NCBI GenBank assembly: GCA_030272585.1
Contig: BSYQ01000010.1
Coordinates: forward strand, 4,774,001 to 4,838,000
DNA: 64,000 bases
DNA from: Bryopsis sp. KO-2023
Taxonomy: Eukaryota; Chlorophyta; Ulvophyceae; Bryopsidales; Bryopsidaceae
Reading direction: 5' to 3'
How positions within the stretch are numbered: position 1 is the stretch's first letter; each line of letters opens with the position of its first letter. Below the pieces are notes generated by a model that searched no databases, was not told where the DNA came from, and saw only the letters and a program-made list of their open reading frames with translations. The position numbers were made by a program, and so were the translations under genes. This document shows, piece after piece, positions 45,076 to 56,181 of this stretch.

Positions 45076-45967
45076 AGCGGGAAGTTTATTCCAGAGAAAT
45101 CGAACATCTGGAGAGACTGCGTCGATGGCTTCATTGATTGGGTTCGAGAACATATTGAGGAGGTGGGCTTTTTCACAATGCGTCCCGCGACAATGCGGAG
45201 GTTGCTGGTGGTCTGAGTGGAATTTTATTTTGGTAGGGTGCTCCATTGAATGAATCGGACCACTGTGGCGATCCCCCGCTCCTCCTGGCGGCAGGAAATG
45301 GTGAGAATGAATCCTGCTTTCACAAAGCGAATACCCATTTTCCATTGCTTTCTGACGCTTTCTTTACCATCCCGATGCTTAGTTGTTAACTGAGTCTGGG
45401 TGGTTGCACGCAGGACACACCACAGTTTGCAAGCTGCTTCTCGAAGAGGGGGCAGACATCGAACAAAGAAATGTGGTACGCAACAGAGCTCGGAAAAAAC
45501 TGCTTCAATGCTAGATGACGGGTGGCAAGAACAATGAAAACATCTCGTGTGGAGTGACCTTCTTGCTGCAATACAGATGAAGGAGAGCCCCCTGATACGT
45601 TGCGCCCACAACGGACACCTCAACACCGTCACGTTTTTGGTAGAATCTGGTGCGGATGTCAACGCTGTGGACATGGTGAGTCCGTTTTCTACATTCTATT
45701 CTGCAAAACAACAAAGGAACGGCGTTCCACCACAAATCAATATGCTCTCCGTCTATGCTCATGGTTTTTTCGCCGTTTTGGCTGCAGGGCGACAACACGG
45801 CTCTGCATTGGGCTTCGATGCGAGGGCACGTGGAAATAGTGAAATACTTGCTGGAAAAAGGAGCAGACAAAACGGTTTCAAACAAACAGAGTAAAATACC
45901 AATTGATCTGTGTCAGCCATTTTGGAGTCCAGCGTACAAGTACACCAGAGCCTTGCTTACCAATTAA
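45076..45967 (+). CDS. Ankyrin-repeat protein (5' end uncertain)
   Basis: Protein-interaction scaffold of unknown partner. Supported exons: about 45076/45078-45162, 45237-45300, 45414-45475, 45577-45675 and 45788-45967, with phases that agree. They encode a lead-in (KFIPEKSNIWRDCVDGF), then about four ankyrin repeats: PLLLAAGNGHTTVCKLLLEEGADIE; PLIRCAHNGHLNTVTFLVESGADVN; TALHWASMRGHVEIVKYLLEKGADK; and a degenerate last repeat ending in YTRALLTN and a stop. Repeat spacing is regular at about 33 residues, with one intron per repeat. No other domain is seen. The true start lies upstream in an unresolved exon. Confidence 0.8.
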
Positions 45968-46279
45968 AGAATTTTTAATTCGACACGATTGTTTTGGAGA
46001 AGCGTGGAAAGTTTGGTTCTTGGGGAAGGAATGTATGTTGTAATTCGAACTCTTTTCTTTTAAATTGACGAGAAACTGGCGGCATCTTCGCACGTAAAAT
46101 GCTGTGCTTATCCACCCGTCTCATCGCCGTCAGGAAAGCAGCTGTATCTTAAGCAGCCGTCACACTGCCAACACATAGGCCAACTAGCAAGATTTGTCCC
46201 CCACATAGAAGACAAAGCCTTTCACAAATCACCAAACTTTGCGCAATCGATACAGACCTGAAGCAGGGTAGACGCAACC

Positions 46280-47100
46280 ATGAAGAGCAGCGGCGCAATT
46301 CTACTCATCCTTTTGGGCTTGGAGATGATTTATGGTTAGTCAGACGACTCTGTCGATCGCTCCCTCCCCCCCCTTCAAGCTCCTTTGTGGAATATATATC
46401 TGAATATCGATATCTGTGTTTAGCGACACCCATTATCGGAGTCACGGAGGTGGAAAGGCCGAAAGTGGACCTCGCCGCCAAAAAGGCAGAGAAGGAAGTC
46501 GTGGACACGTTTTCTTTCAACGGAATCAAAATTGAAAAACTCAAGAAACGCGATTGCGCTCTGCAATCTTGCGGGGAGGTGAGCAGAATGAGGCGGCGTT
46601 GGCATGTTTCCCTGGAACACGGCGCTCCTGCTTTGCATGTCGTTGATCCATTCTCTTTCCACAGATCACGGAGGAATGCGGGTGGTGCGCGCTCTCCGCT
46701 GTCGACTCTTCTGAGGGATTCGGCTTGAAATACGAGAAAGTGGACGAAACTCTGGAGGTTCCTTGCCCTGACGCAGAGCCCACCCCCAGGGGACTCGTGA
46801 AGCTCTGCGAACGCACCCGTGCGACGATCACAGTGTCTGATGACTGTCCAGGCAAGCGAAAAATTGGTCTTGTTCGAAGTGTGTCACACGTATGGTGGTG
46901 GTCGACTCAAAAATTAGCCACCAATGCTTGTGCATGGCTGAGTTATGAGGGCCTTTTCCCTTGCAGGTCAGTACACGTTCTACAATGAGGATTGCCCCAA
47001 CGATGGCTTGGAGCCCTTTAAGCCTAAAACGATACCAGGGACTCCGGAAAATGCCCCATTTTTCTTTCCCCCTGCCGACGTCATTGCTAATCTGGGATAA
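46280..47100 (+). CDS. Small secreted Cys-rich protein, PSI-like
   Basis: Exons 46280-46334, 46424-46578, 46665-46851 and 46967-47100, 176 residues. The N terminus is a signal peptide (MKSSGAILLILLGLEMIYA). The mature part has a cysteine pattern DCALQSCGE..EECGWCAL..PCPD..LCER..DDCPG..EDCPN; CGWC in this spacing is the hallmark of PSI (plexin-semaphorin-integrin) folds, so a small disulphide-rich extracellular domain is likely. Intron 3 seems to use a GC donor (CCAG|GCAAGC); a weaker GT donor 18 bp downstream would add six residues in the same phase. The last exon is Pro/Phe-rich (TPGTPENAPFFFPP is approximate). Function unknown. TGTAA lies at 47191. Confidence 0.75.
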
Positions 47101-48522
47101 CACCACGGGATTGGTTGCCTTTTCCTTTTTGCAGCTGGCATGTACAATCACATTCACACGGCATTTTGTTCAGCCAGTGGTTCTTTTGCGTGTAATTATG
47201 CTGTAGTTGTTTCACTTTTTTCTTTCTTTTGAAAAACTCATCAGGGGGAACCCCAAAAACTCAGCAAAAAAAAACACCCCCAACCACCCACAAAAGCAAC
47301 AATGTGTGATGCTGCACAATGTGCCCCAGTTTCATTACAAGCCCTTTTACACCTCATCCCAATCGACGACGAGTGTCCTTTCTCTCTGACATCACTGATT
47401 TTTTTTTCAACCCATTTCTTCTCTATCTAGCCTTATGCCATTATCCTTCACTGCACACTTTCCTCTCTTAAGTACAAAAAAACACAATCAAGAACAAAAA
47501 TGCCATCCCCTCCCTTCACCCACAGATCCCTCGACTGACCACCATTCCGCTCCTCTTCTTTTGCAGCTAACCCTGCCAAATATATATATTTTGCAGTCTC
47601 ACTATTTCGAACCCCCCAAAAAGTTTGCTCTGATTTGTAGTATCAAAATTCAGGCAAACACCATAAGAGCCGAGAGTTGGCTCAGCCATCAAGATCTCAC
47701 AACTGCTTGGATGTCGTGATTCTATTTGCTGTATCTCCCTCTGGCGGCAAAAAATGGTCAATGTTTTGGACCGTGACCCTCACGCTTCGCTCCCAATTAC
47801 TGGAAAGATTCGACCTTCACATCATGCCACATTTCAAAAAAAAACTATGGAACATTGTTCTTTTGGCGACACTGCTGACTCAGCTGAATTGGGGACATTA
47901 CATTGGGAGGTCAAGTTTGGACTTGTTAAATGTGACTTTGAAACAAAATCTGCCCTCCACGAACCCCCAAAACAGTAGGAGATAACGAGCCCCCCAAAAC
48001 TGCGTCTGCAACATTGGGTTTGGAGCGAATTAACCAAAAGCCACTGCAGTCTTCAAAAAATAAATAAACTCTTGGGGTTCCAGACCTTTAGACCTTCATG
48101 TCTACGACTACTGTCCAACAAAAATCTTCCCAATGGTGTTGAGATTTCCATTTCATTGAAAAGAAATAAAAAATGTGTTTTCAATAAAAATTGGAAGGAA
48201 TATCTTAATTAACAATACTAGTCGCATAGACTGCATGTATCATTGAAAAAATTGATTGATTTCTCCAACACTCAAAATCCGCAGACACCGGGAAACAGAC
48301 ATCAAATTCAGTTTCAAAGGATACAGTGCTCCACAGTCCTTTAATTGACAATTTTGGAAGGGAATTTGCCGAAGATCTCAATCATTACAGAGACATCATT
48401 ACAATTCTCAGAAGCCCCCCAAAATCAATCCGGACAATACATCCAAAATTTCCTTCGTTTTTTTCCCTGATTACACTTTCTTCTACTCACCGAATCCTTG
48501 TGGTCCCACTGGAGTCCAACCA
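47101..48522. other. Intergenic between convergent genes
   Basis: Holds the 3' regions of the PSI-like gene (+) and the HMG-box gene (-). AT-rich; no gene recognised. Confidence 0.5.
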
Positions 48523-49197
48523 TCAAACTTTCATCCCCACTTTGTTGGCATTCTTGGTCTTGAACGCCTCCATTGCTTTTTGGTATCTGTCTTTTCTAGC
48601 AGCTTTTTCCAAGGGTGGGAGAGTTTTCCACAGTTGCGCAACTTTTCTAGACACGTCGGTGAACGCCAAACCGGGGTACTTTTGCTTCACGCTAGGGAAT
48701 GTCTCCTTGGCAAAAACGGCGTATGCGTTTGGCGGGCTCTTGGGTTTCTTGACGGCCTTGGTCGCCGCCACATGCTTCTCGGCCTCCTTCAAATATTTCG
48801 CCCTCCGATCATCAGGCAACTCCTTCCATAGATCCGCTATCTTTTTCGAGATTTCAGCGAACTCTTTTCCCGGAGACGCCTCCTTTATGCCAGGATATTC
48901 GTGCTTAACGAAAATGGCGTAAGCAGACAGCGGTCGTCTCGTCATTGCTTTTTTCTTTTCCTTGACTTCCTTCAAAGCAGGGGCGGGTTTAGGAGCTTTG
49001 ACAACGAGCTTCGAGCTCGGGGTTTCCTTCTTCAGCTTGGAGGCAGGCGACTTTTTCGCAGTGCTCTTCGAAGCAGCGACTCGCGTAGCGAATCCAACAT
49101 TTCCAAGCTCATTAAAAACGGAGCCCTCAAAGCCAGCGAGAGCTCGACTCAGCGAGAACGCAGCTCTCCTCAACATAGTCGCCCCTCCCTTGCGCAC
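48523..49197 (-). CDS. Twin HMG-box protein with organelle-type presequence
   Basis: Single exon, 224 residues. Two HMG boxes: residues about 86-145 (RRPLSAYAIFVKHEY, FAEISKKIADLWKEL) and 152-214 (KSPPNAYAVFAKETF, FTDVSRKVAQLWKTL), joined by a short basic linker, preceded by a Lys/Pro/Ser-rich tract. The N terminus (MLRRAAFSLSRALAGF from the second Met, residue 8) is Arg/Ser/Ala-rich and amphipathic with no acidic residue until Glu24, as in mitochondrial or plastid presequences. Two tandem boxes plus a presequence is the layout of TFAM/Abf2 nucleoid proteins, which bend and package organelle DNA. A nuclear HMGB protein is the alternative. Divergent from VPS51 with 850 bp between the starts. 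Confidence 0.85.
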   Translation of the reverse strand: MRKGGATMLRRAAFSLSRALAGFEGSVFNELGNVGFATRVAASKSTAKKSPASKLKKETPSSKLVVKAPKPAPALKEVKEKKKAMTRRPLSAYAIFVKHEYPGIKEASPGKEFAEISKKIADLWKELPDDRRAKYLKEAEKHVAATKAVKKPKSPPNAYAVFAKETFPSVKQKYPGLAFTDVSRKVAQLWKTLPPLEKAARKDRYQKAMEAFKTKNANKVGMKV

Positions 49198-50047
49198 TTC
49201 AAACTTTCACGCTTCGATTCAGCGGGGTGTCGTATCGGCGCCGCTCGTGCAGGAAGCGCTTATTTTTTCTTCCAGTGAACCTCTCTTCCGTTCAGCGGCA
49301 GACTCGAACGTCTTGCAAAACGACGCTCCGCCATCGAAGGAACCCGGCTGTTGACAGACCAAACTGATGCTTCGTCAGCATGTCCGTTGACGTTTTTCTG
49401 TCCAGTTGTTGGCATCGATTCTGCGACCACGTGGGTTGCGAGTCACACGCAATGCCAAGATGCAATCGCAGGTGTGGGCCCCACAGGCCATTGGGGTGTG
49501 CCAAAGAGAGAGTGCGCATTCCAACGCGCGTTGCCAGAAATTTACTTTAAAGTGCCAATGCTACAGTGGAGATAAAAACACCAGATACACGATCGACACA
49601 TCATAGCTCCCGTAGCTGTGGGCGGCTAATACAAACGGACCGATTTATCCGTGCCATGTGTGTGAAAAGAGCGCAGCAAAGGCCCACCCTCCAAGTGGGG
49701 GTTGAAAACGAGGATCACCCTGCTTCCCGGATTTAGCAAGGTCTTTTCTTCAAGCTTCTGCACTTTCTTTCGCCCGGCAAACAAACGCCTGCTGCCGACC
49801 ACTAGAGTGGCGCCAGCGTACTGTTCATGCTGAAAGCTGCTTGCTGAAGCCTGTTTCGAGTGTTTGTCCGCCAATGTCGACATTACAGAACTTTGTGGCT
49901 GCGGACGCACGGATCTGTTGTCGGCTGGAATCGGAGCCCGATGTAATTTGATTTAGCTGGGTGTTAATTTCGTTGGGATTCAGCGATTAGAGCGTGCTTT
50001 GTTTCGTAGTTCGTGAATCCACCAAAAACCACACTCCATGCTGCAAC
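49198..50047. promoter_or_regulatory. Divergent upstream region of the HMG-box gene and VPS51
   Basis: 850 bp between two divergent starts. GC-richer than other gaps. A minus-strand frame of 94 codons (49626-49910) lies inside, Lys/Arg/Leu-rich, without a known motif; I list it here rather than as a gene. Confidence 0.45.
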
Positions 50048-53000
50048 ATGGACAATTCTGCTCCTTCCTACGATGACAAAGCTCGCCGAATCAAGTCTTT
50101 GCTTTCGAGCTATTACGGCGCGGACGAGCAAGCGGACGAATCCTACCATGAGAGCCAACAGTCGGCCAGTGCAGGCCCCGACGACGCCTCGTCCGTGGCG
50201 TCCGGTTTCACCCCACGTTTCGCCAGCATCGACTCGCATGCATTCAATGCGGATCTATTCGTGTCGAACATGCTTCGCACAGCCAGGATAGACGTCCTGC
50301 TAAAGCGTCACTCCGAAATGTCCAAAGAGATCAAGGTGCTGGACAGCGACATGCAAATGCTGGTGTACGAGAATTACAACAAGTTCATTTCGGCCACGGA
50401 CACGATTCGAACCATGAAAAGCAACGTGGATGGAATGGGCTCCAACATGGATGCTCTCAGAAGCATTATTGGTGTGTGAAAATAGAATTGCAATTTCCGT
50501 GCTCATCCTTGTTAATGGGAATTGATCCAATGCATGGTTCAAGTCGACCAGAAAAAAACTATGCATGATTTGGTTGCTCAGAAGAATATGGACCTCTCGA
50601 AAGAAAAAGGGAGTGGCTGTGCAATGATCAGGAGGATTGAACTTTGCAAAGTGCTGTCGTTTTCTTTCATAGCAATCGGTGACTTGGCTTGACATTTTTC
50701 TATTGATTTTGTTCCTAGATCGAGTGGCTGACACCAGCAATGCTGTGAATTCGAAGTTGCAAAAGCACAGAGATCATATCGAGGAATTGAACAGAGTCAG
50801 GCTTCTGCTCCAAAAGCTTCAGGTGTTCACCTTTGCATGCGGTCCGAATTTTCTCAAAATTCAACTCTTCCTCTTTTTGTTGGAGCAAAGTCTGCTGATC
50901 AATTTGACAATAGCTCTTATGGTCATCAGCATTGCTCTGGTTGTGAAATCAATTGAATCCTGAAAAATCCCATATTTTTTTCGTGTGTTGTGAATGTCAG
51001 TCAGTCATCGACCTTCCCAAAAGAATGAGGGCAGCCAGAGCGGAAAAAGCTTTCTCTATCGCTGTCGATAGCTACATTGAGGCGGAGCCTTTGTTTAAGA
51101 AATACGGCCATCAAGGGGCTCTCAGGGCTGTGGCCGCCGAATGTGCACTGGAACTGAGCGAAATAGTCAAGGAATTGGAAGAGCTGTTGACCGACCCAGA
51201 TGCTGAATCGGAGGAGTGTGTGCGGCTACTGAGATTGCTTTCAGGAAATGAAGACGATTTGCAGGTGACTTTTTTTTTGGGAAGAAGGGAATAAATGTAT
51301 ATATCTCTTATATGTATATTTATGATTGAATGTATGTGCTGAATTTATGTTCGTAGTAGATATGGATTATCAACATTTCTACCGCCACAGAAAAAGAAAA
51401 AAAATGCAGGAATGAAGAGGCGGAAAAAAAAAGCACCTGAAGAAATGCCAGCTGCATAAAAATGAACTCAATCTGAGTTTGGAGCTGATGAATCATTGTT
51501 GTTCTGTGTGTATTGTTGTTATACAGGAAAGATTCTTGGTTGGCCGGAGGAAGAGAGTGGAGCAAGACTTGGTCCAGGCTGCTGTCTTGGTCAAATCCAT
51601 GGCTGCACGCGCCATCGATGCTCCCATTGACTCAGGTAAATACAACTATCTCATTGATGAAGTCAACAGCTGGTTTTCGTACAGTCGGGTAAATGATTGG
51701 TTTCATAAGGGTAATTGTACAAAACCTATATCTGCAGAATTTATATTTATGATACTGACATGGTTCATACAAGGTCAAACCTACGTGGCTTTCTTGTGGT
51801 CAAGGTCTTTCTTTTGGTTTAAAAAAAATTTGCTTCTTTTCATTATTCTACTGCTGAAGGCCAGGCCAGTTTTTTCCATCATTTCATCTGTTTTGACAAC
51901 TCTTCTCGGAAATGGTGTCGAAAAGTACATTGCTTTTTTTCTTGCTACTTTTTTTTGGTTTAGGTGATTTTGAAGTGTGGCTTCTTTTACAGATATCCCT
52001 GTGGATTGGTGCGAGTCGGGCGAAGAAGTTCCTGACCTCCGGCATTTTATTAAATCCTTGGATGAGCGAGTTTTGAATTCTTTGTCGGAAACGGCCCTGG
52101 CATTCAACACAGCTTTTTCACAAGCATCCGGTTCGGCCCCCCTGAACCGAAAACACCTTTCAGATATGGCTGAGATCGTGATGGAAGGCTACATCGAACA
52201 AATGGGGAGAGCATTGGCTTCCGAGGCTGCTGCTGGTGAGAATCTTTGTTTTGCTTGTTTTCTATTGCATGGATTGAGGCTATAGGAACCCACGGAGAAT
52301 TTTAGGAAAATCCATAAACAAACACAAAGGCAAAGACGCTTTGTAGCAGTTGTTTCAAGTGGAGGAGATAATGCTTTTTTTTATATTTTTTTCTGTGTGT
52401 GAAAAATGAACTTCCCGATTACATTCAGTGGATTTTGAAAGAAATTCTTGCTGGATTTCGAATTGATGAAGGTGCTATTGAGGCTGCCCAGCCTTCAGTG
52501 GAAGACGATGAGGCCATTCTGGAAGGAGGGGCCGTTCGATTTCCGTCTGACTGGGGAGCGGAGAGCCTTGCTAGGGCGAGTCCAAATAACTGCTCCTCAA
52601 ATACTCATCGTTGTGAAATTCTCTTTTCAACTTCATTAAAGCTGAAATCATCTACTCCTTGTGCTGTATTGTGCATCTCTGAAACCACCCTCATAATTAT
52701 CCTTCTTTCGATTATCGGCTTCTTTCACACAATAATCCTGCCTCGGAGGTGTAAGCAAAGCACCCCTCTCTTACCTCCACTTGAATCTTGAGTATGCACG
52801 GCCATTCTCCCAATCCCTTTTTTTTTACCCAAGCTAAAATTCTTGCGAGAAGGTGTTGCTGAGAATTGACAGCGTATTGCCACAGGGCCTCATGCACATA
52901 TATGCAGATCTGAGTCTGCTGGAATCCAGGCTGCCTGAATTGGAGCCCACAAGCAAGGCTTCAGCGTTGATACAATCCACGGTGGGGCACCATGTTTCCT

Positions 53001-55077
53001 CGTGCTTTTTGGCTTTGACCCATCGTGTGATGGGGGCGGTGCTCAGCCTCAAAGAGAAAATGGAGCATCTTTCTCAAGAGCCTGATGAATCCGTAGGTAA
53101 TTCGTGGGTTTCCAATCAATTCCAGTGGAGCACGCCGAAACGGCAAAAAATATAGCTCAAGTGTTTATCTGTAACCCCGAAAGTCATTTGGGCCGTCTAG
53201 GCAAGATGGAAATTTCTCTATGTCCAAGCCAAACGAAAAAATGTCGGGTAGAAAAATTGTGTCGAACTGTATTCAAGTTCGAGAATTCCTCCAAACTATT
53301 GTTTTGGTTTCTTTTTCTCCATTTTTCAGCCTCATCCACTTTCCTTCAACGAGGGTTCTCCCACATTTGCGATTTGCTGCAAAAAGGCATAGCCTCCCTA
53401 CTGCAGGGCCTCAAAGTTTACGAGTCAAACCCCAAGCTGCTGGAACCCTGGTACGCGGATTTCATCGACATGATTCAAGGGCAAATCCAGTCTGCCTTCT
53501 TGTCACTTCTCTCCAGCTTCTTGGCCATGGGCGGGGTGGTCGAAGCCCCACCTTCATCGCCAAGGGAAGCTGCAGGCAAGCTGACCGCAGGGCTCAAGCC
53601 TGAATGGAATCAATCTGGATCGTTCGGTCTAGCAGCGATGGAACTGCCGGCTGAACTTGGAGGAGGTACACTGGGGAGCTTGGCTGGCAAACAGGATTCC
53701 CAGGTAAATGCACCGACTGGAAGAATATTGAACATGTATTGGGGGATCTTTTATGGTGTTTGATGTCTGCATGCACCCGATATTTTGCTGTAGTCCATGT
53801 AACTGTTTGCACATTGGCTCTATGATAATTCCATTTTATCTGCATAAACAGCCCTTTGACACATCCAACGTAGCAGACACTGAAACAATGATATTTTTGA
53901 CGAGTGGACATCACCAATCAGGACTCCAATCCACCAGAGCCACCTACAGCCAGCAATTCTTCTCAAATGGGTCTATTTTTGCTCCTGGCTCGACTGTGTT
54001 CGTTTCTGGAGGGCAACGTGGTGTCCAACTCGGTGGAAACCTTGGCAACGATCTTCCCTGGAGGGGGTGGGGTCAAGGATCGACCAGCATTTAACCCCAG
54101 CCACGTCATTCGAAAACTGGGGGCTGGTGCCACCGAGCTTTTGAGATTGTATGTCGAAATGCACGGCCGACAATTGACTCTGATGATAAGGAGGTGGGGC
54201 ATTTGATCGGTGTAGCCAAGAAAGTAGAGAAAAAAAAAGCCTGATCGATTCGATTTGCCTCCACCACACGGTAAAGCCATATTCTAAGAAGAACAGAAGT
54301 TTATCAACCTGGAGCTAACCAGAACAGGATCGCTGTGGGACGGTGAATCGTGGATGTGCAGATTTATTTCTCATCTGGTGGTTTTCTCATGTATGTTTTG
54401 TTTTTGTTTCACAGGAGTGTCGCAGCAGCAAGTTGGCTGAACCACAAAGAGCCTAGGGGGCCCCGTCCAGTGTGCGACTTAATGCTGGCAAGACTGAAGC
54501 TCGCAGAGGGGGAGATAGTCCAGCTAATTGATGATGGGGGCCATCGCTCTGGTGAGCCAATGTCTGTATATTTGGGATATCGTGTTCAATGCTGGCTTAC
54601 AGCAGAGTCGCGCATGCAATGGTGAGGAGCTTGGTTATACGATTGATTTCAGGTAAAAGGCACACTCGGGGGAAGGCCTCGTCCAGGACCGCCAGCATGG
54701 CCAGCATTGACAACTGGGAGGGCGAGGGCTCCAGTCTGGAGCGAAACGTAGCAAAGCTTTTCAGAGAAAAGATTCAGCTGTGCAGGCAAGCTCGATTCAC
54801 TCAATCCAGCATTCTGGCGGCCATCATGGGGGTTGGTCTCAAATCCCTGGTGGAGTGCATTCGTTTGGAAACGCTGGGCAGGGCCGGGCTGCAGCAGTTG
54901 CAATTGGATGTTTCTTATTTGAGGCCTTTGGTTAGACGATATGCCAGGGGCCCTGAGGGAGCCACGATTGATGCACTGATGGACGAAGTGATCTCAGCTG
55001 CTGTGGAACGAAGCGTTGACCCCACCCTTTTGGAGACTGCTCTCATCGAAAGAATCCTGGGGTCAAATCAACCTTGA
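50048..55077 (+). CDS. VPS51: VPS51, subunit of GARP/EARP tethering complexes
   Basis: Tethers endosome-derived vesicles at the trans-Golgi (GARP) or recycling endosome (EARP). Exons: 50048-50471, 50719-50822, 51001-51264, 51527-51635, 51993-52235, about 52442-52575, about 52853-53096, 53330-53703, 53922-54193, 54415-54551, 54653-55077; about 909 residues. Vps51 hallmarks: KARRIKSLLSSYYG, FNADLFVSNMLR, LLKRHSEMSKEIKVLDSDMQ, MLVYENYNKFISATDTIR, MKSNVDGMGSNM, then long helices, and a C-terminal block (LLLARLCSFLEGN, DRPAFNPSHVIRKLGAGA, YVEMHGRQLTLMIRR). Exon 6 is uncertain: the phase fits only with an acceptor inside TTTTGAAAG and a GC donor (AGG|GCGAGT), so it may differ. TGTAA at 55193 and AATAAA at 55240 follow. 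Confidence 0.9.
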
Positions 55078-56181
55078 GAAATCGTGGTTGATGATGGTGG
55101 ATGTGCAGGGTTTCTGGTTGATTAAAACAATTCCTGGGGGCCTTCCTGTGTGTAGTTAAGATTTGAACGAAGGGGAGTTAGGGAGGGGGGCTTGTAACGA
55201 CGCTGGTGGATGCGTGCTGTAAACTGTGAAATGTTTGGCAATAAATGTGGCTGGGTTTTCTGCACTCTTTTTCAAACTTCCTGCTCTGTGATAGATCCCC
55301 CTGTTTTTCCTTATGATATTACGAAAATAAAATCCAACATGAATTCTGGTTTGGCTGAATTCATCAATCGGCAGCTGAGTCCCGTGCTTCTCATGTTTTT
55401 CATCCACAGGGCCCAGGCCTTCCATCCAAGATTCTGTATATATATATATATGCCTGGATTGAATACTGTCAATTCAAGCAGAAACGTTTGTGCATCAAAA
55501 GTCACTCTGATGGCATGTGATGCATCAGACACAGTAGTTTGTTTTTTGGATCTATCGGAAGTTGCACCAAAGAAAGTTCCTAATTGTTGGTTGTGGAAAA
55601 GGTCGCCTGAGGTCATTGCCTGAAGGCTATCATATATTTATTATTTTTAAATTCAGATGTAGTGAGTGGATTTCCATTTTAACAGTGGGCTTTTTAAGCC
55701 TTAATGTTCCTCTACACAATAAACCAAAGCAAGCCATGTGATTGATCAGGTGAAACCAGAAAAAGAAACGAAATGTGTGTATGGACATTACACAACAAAA
55801 GTTCAATATGTTCAATTCGCTAACACAACACTTCCCCAAACCCCGGACGTTTGAACCTCCGAAAACGCCAACCATTTCTTGAGAACACCACTGAATTTCC
55901 CGAAGCAAAATATATAAGAAAAGCATGACTTTCAACTGTGCCTTTTCCTTTTCCAGACTTTGTGTGATTCTGCTGGAGAAGCACCCTCAACCTCTCCCTC
56001 TACTTCATTTGATTCTTGCATCATATTTCTAAAAAACAGCACCCTGTTGGTGGCCATGTGTGCAAGACAACCCTAACCTTAAGACAATCCAACAAACACC
56101 ACCCGAACATTTCCCTTCCAACATGAATTCAGACTTTCAAGGTGTAACCTTTTCTTAAAAATGAAACCTCTGACGGTAGTA
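55078..56181. other. Intergenic between convergent genes
   Basis: 3' regions of VPS51 and of the tail-anchored protein gene. Contains a short TA microsatellite at 55436-55452. No gene recognised. Confidence 0.5.

Noticed and set aside
53754-53921. VPS51 exon 9 beginning further left in the longer open frame
   Set aside because: The longer frame is not the conserved one; LLLARLCSFLEGN is reached only with the acceptor at 53920-53921.
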